Shown one piece after another: positions 6,356 through 8,153 of a stretch of DNA of 8,153 bases. The DNA is taken from assembly GCA_964529265.1 (NCBI GenBank), contig CAZGVW010000195.1, positions 1 through 8,153 on the forward strand. Direction: 5' to 3'. Origin of the DNA: CAZGVW01 sp964529265. GTDB lineage: Bacteria > Planctomycetota > Phycisphaerae > Phycisphaerales > UBA1924. The notes beneath the pieces were generated by a model. It was not told the origin of the DNA. It searched no databases and worked only from the letters and a program-made list of their open reading frames with translations. A program made the translations under genes and the position numbers. Each line of letters opens with the position of its first letter. The stretch's first letter is position 1.

Positions 6356-7783
6356 ATGGTGAAGGCGCGGGATGAAGTTCGAGGGAGGAGATTCGGCGGG
6401 CGGTGGGTGTTCTTTGCGCTGGTGGTGATGACCGTGGCGGGCGTGGTGATGGGGGTGTTTCCGCTGCTGTTTCCGACTCCGGCGACGACCGGAGACGTTG
6501 TGGCCGCGGCGGAGCGGTTGCGCGAGAAGCACATGCCGGAAGGGGAGGATGCTTGGCCGCGGTATGAGCGGGTGATCGCGGAAAACGAGTGGCTGTTCGG
6601 GGAGTGGGATGAAACGAATGGGTGGGACCTGGCGCCGCAGAGGGTCCTTGACAGACTTGCGTCGAATGAGTGGGGGCATCCGCCGCACGCCGAAGCGTTG
6701 GAGTTGGCGAAGCGTCTGCCGGGGCTGCTCGAGGGGGTTGAGTGGGCGACGGCGGCGCCGGCATGCATGGCGCCGATGGAAGCGAGCGACAGAGGATCGA
6801 TCAACCGCGTGCGCACGGCTGCCGCTGTGCCCATCCGCACACTCGTTCGAACGTTGTCTCACCTGATGCGCATCCACGCGGCGGCTGGAGACTGGGAGGG
6901 CGTGGAGCGCGTGCTCCGGGTCGAGTTCGCGGCGCTGCGCCACGTGGGTCTTCAGGGCACGCCGGGCTCGCTGAGTTGGGAAGGGAACGTGGGACACCAG
7001 ACGTGCATGAGCCTGCGGCGCGCGCTGCTGGAATCTCCGCCGCCGGGCGATGTGTGCATGCGGCTGGCGTCGATCGTGGAGGAGCGGTTGTCGCCGCGGC
7101 TGACTGTCGCCGCGGCGATTGAGGCGGAGCGGCTCGCGCAGCAGGCGCGGCTGGCGCGGTATTTCGACGTGGCGGGCCGGCCTTTGACATGGCGGCTGCG
7201 GCGGTCGGCGCAGCGCGTCGGCATAAGCCGGGTCATGGATCCGCCGACGATTGGAGACCGGCTGATCAACATCTCGGCGCTGTGGCAGCCCGGGTGGCCG
7301 GAGACGATGCGGGGCCTGGAAGCGATGCTGAAGGAGGCGGAGGCGGCGTTGGAAGGGGAGTTCCCGTTGCCGTGGCCTCGGCCTGCACGGGCGATGGCGG
7401 GGCGCGATTGGCCGCTGCGAGCAGGAACCGCGCATCAGATGCATGTCTCGCTTGGGAACATGATCTGGGCGCGGGAATCGGCGAGGGTGGGGACGGTTGC
7501 GTTCCTGACGATCCTCGCGTTCAAGGATGAGCACGGGCGGTGGCCGGAGACGCTGGAGGAGGCCGTGCCGGAGGAGTTCTGCGTGCTGGTGTGCACGGGG
7601 GAGCGGCTTGGGTATGTGGTGTCGGCGGCGGGGTGGGAGGATGAGGCGGACGGGACGAAGCGAGTGCCGTTTCGGTTGACGGCGCGGGGGTTTCCATCGT
7701 GGTTCGGTGGTGATGGCATTGAGATGGTGGTTGGGTATCCCATGGAGGCGGGTGGAGAGAAGGTGGAAGTCGGGAGTGAGTAG
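6356..7783 (+). CDS. Single-pass membrane-anchored protein of unknown function
   Basis: 475 residues; function not recognised. The N-terminus is basic (K3, R5, R9, R11, R12, R16) followed by one hydrophobic segment (about 17-39), which predicts an inner-membrane anchor with the rest exported. The remainder is mainly helical with many Ala, Leu, Arg and Glu. Near the C-terminus residues 389-405 (FKDEHGRWPETLEEAVP) match a pattern I recall from many planctomycete exported proteins, in which a helix is followed by a hGRxPxxLxELVP turn. ATG 6356 is preferred over the GTG directly before it (6353); a G-rich stretch at 6343-6350 could serve as ribosome site. Codons mostly end in G (GCG, GTG, CGG), unlike the C-ending codons of glyA and the second membrane protein. 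Direct repeats flank the gene at 6281 and 7797. The long antisense frame covering it is rich in Arg, Pro and His and is a shadow. Confidence 0.85.
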   Translation: MVKARDEVRGRRFGGRWVFFALVVMTVAGVVMGVFPLLFPTPATTGDVVAAAERLREKHMPEGEDAWPRYERVIAENEWLFGEWDETNGWDLAPQRVLDRLASNEWGHPPHAEALELAKRLPGLLEGVEWATAAPACMAPMEASDRGSINRVRTAAAVPIRTLVRTLSHLMRIHAAAGDWEGVERVLRVEFAALRHVGLQGTPGSLSWEGNVGHQTCMSLRRALLESPPPGDVCMRLASIVEERLSPRLTVAAAIEAERLAQQARLARYFDVAGRPLTWRLRRSAQRVGISRVMDPPTIGDRLINISALWQPGWPETMRGLEAMLKEAEAALEGEFPLPWPRPARAMAGRDWPLRAGTAHQMHVSLGNMIWARESARVGTVAFLTILAFKDEHGRWPETLEEAVPEEFCVLVCTGERLGYVVSAAGWEDEADGTKRVPFRLTARGFPSWFGGDGIEMVVGYPMEAGGEKVEVGSE

Positions 7784-7796
7784 TGGGCACGGGCAT

Positions 7797-7826
7797 GACC
7801 CTCGCTTGCGCTTCGGATTTGTCGGG
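7797..7826 (+). repeat. 30-base dispersed repeat, copy 2
   Basis: Second copy of the element at 6281, same orientation, beginning 14 bases after the stop of the anchored-protein gene. The two copies bracket that gene exactly. Confidence 0.85.
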
Positions 7827-7902
7827 GGCGCTGCGCGATCGCATAGCCACGCAGAGCCGTGGCCGCCACCCGGGGCAGGAGTTGTGCTTCGGCGCCGCAA
7901 CC

Positions 7903-7922
7903 GGGCACGGCGGGCCGTGCCC
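7903..7922 (+). repeat. Perfect inverted repeat (hairpin)
   Basis: GGGCACGGC and GCCGTGCCC pair over 9 bases around a 2-base GG gap. It overlaps the start of the 33-base tandem array. It could act as a transcription end signal for the gene ending at 7783 but has no T-run, so I list it only as a palindrome. Confidence 0.75.
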
Positions 7923-7986
7923 CTACCGGCGCGACGGGCGCGGCGGGCCGTGCCCCTACCGGGGCGACGGGCGCGGCGGGCCGTGC
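7909..7986 (+). repeat. 33-base tandem repeat, 2.4 copies
   Basis: Units at 7909-7941 and 7942-7974 differ at one base (32 of 33 identical); a third unit keeps the first 12 bases (7975-7986) and then diverges. The period is a multiple of three, so frames through it yield 11-residue peptide repeats such as DGRGGPCPYRR, but no start or coding context supports a protein. Confidence 0.9.
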
Positions 7987-8003
7987 GCCCTGTAAGCATT
8001 CTG

Positions 8004-8052
8004 GCCTATTGCCTATTGCCTATTGCCTATTGCCTACCGCCTACCGGATACC
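8004..8052 (+). repeat. Heptanucleotide tandem array (GCCTATT)
   Basis: Four perfect GCCTATT units (8004-8031) are followed by GCCTACC twice and GGATACC. On the minus strand every GCCTATT or GCCTACC unit carries a TAG; because seven is not a multiple of three, successive TAGs close all three minus-strand frames. The 3' part encodes the last codons and stop of the minus-strand gene at the window edge. Confidence 0.9.
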
Positions 8053-8153
8053 GCCTTGTGGATTTCCGCGCGGCGGGGGCATGTGAGGAGGTGTTCGTTG
8101 ACCATGCCTGTGGCCTGCTTGAAGGAGTTGCAGACGGTGGAGCCGACTAAGTT
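8034..8153 (-). CDS. C-terminal end of an unrecognised gene, cut by the window edge
   Basis: Thirty-nine codons and a TAG stop (8034-8036) are visible; the N-terminus lies beyond the right edge. The peptide reads STVCNSFKQATGMVNEHLL then TCPRRAEIHKAV and ends in SGRR. I do not recognise the family. The frame is judged real because about four in five of its third positions are G or C and its composition is balanced, whereas the opposite frame ending at 8150 has weaker third-position bias and begins inside the preceding gene. The last residues are written by degenerate units of the heptanucleotide array, so the C-terminus may have been changed by array growth. Confidence 0.55.
   Translation of the reverse strand, partial: NLVGSTVCNSFKQATGMVNEHLLTCPRRAEIHKAVSGRR

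Noticed and set aside
6009..6764. Extension of the small secreted protein to an upstream ATG at 6764
   Set aside because: It would cover the intergenic repeats and the antisense of the anchored-protein gene; the internal ATG at 6008 has a signal peptide and GGAGGAG.
6272..7999. Minus-strand frame of 575 codons
   Set aside because: Antisense shadow of the anchored-protein gene plus translated repeats; dominated by Arg, Pro and His, and the sense strand has a clear membrane anchor and a known-type motif.
7903..8052. CRISPR array
   Set aside because: The repeats are directly contiguous tandem units with no unique spacers, and no cas gene is present.
7707..8150. Plus-strand frame of 147 codons through the repeats
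   Set aside because: Starts inside the preceding gene, consists largely of translated tandem repeats, and has weaker third-position GC than the minus-strand frame at 8034-8153.

Overview
The window looks like a piece of a GC-rich planctomycete chromosome, most likely of the class Phycisphaerae or a relative. Three things suggest this: two secreted proteins ending in paired dockerin-like repeats of the LDGDGxVxxxDLAxLLGAWG type, a tandem pair of membrane proteins starting with a CPRCGYDLSG-type zinc ribbon, and a single-pass membrane protein with a GRWPETLEEAVP motif. The taxonomic call rests on recall of these families, not on a search.

Layout. 1-1140 (+): the 3' part of a zinc-ribbon multi-pass membrane protein, cut by the window edge and carrying one apparent frameshift near a run of five C. 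1137-2381 (+): its intact paralog, joined to the first by a 4-base CTGA overlap and apparently starting at CTG. 2382-2540: a gap with a strong GC hairpin and a heptanucleotide tandem array. 2541-3848 (+): glyA, serine hydroxymethyltransferase, complete with all key residues; it is the only housekeeping gene here. 3845-5122 (-): a secreted protein with a PPC-like domain, a P domain and paired dockerin-like repeats; its stop codon overlaps the glyA stop. 5223-6008 (-): a second, smaller secreted protein with the same kind of tail. 6009-6352: a repeat-rich gap. 6356-7783 (+): an anchored protein of unknown function, bracketed by two copies of a 30-base dispersed repeat. 7784-8033: hairpin, 33-base tandem repeat and a second heptanucleotide array. 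8034-8153 (-): the C-terminal 39 codons of an unrecognised gene that runs off the right edge.

How the genes work together. The two zinc-ribbon proteins are probably co-transcribed and translationally coupled, so they may act together in the membrane. The two secreted proteins run in the same direction 100 bases apart and share a C-terminal module, so they probably use the same export or attachment route. glyA supplies glycine and one-carbon units and has no visible functional link to its neighbours. No RNA gene, CRISPR array, transposase or integrase was seen. The most interesting material is the dense set of short intergenic repeats, the CTG start, and the Cys-flanked dockerin-like tails; nothing here amounts to a recognisable new multi-gene system.
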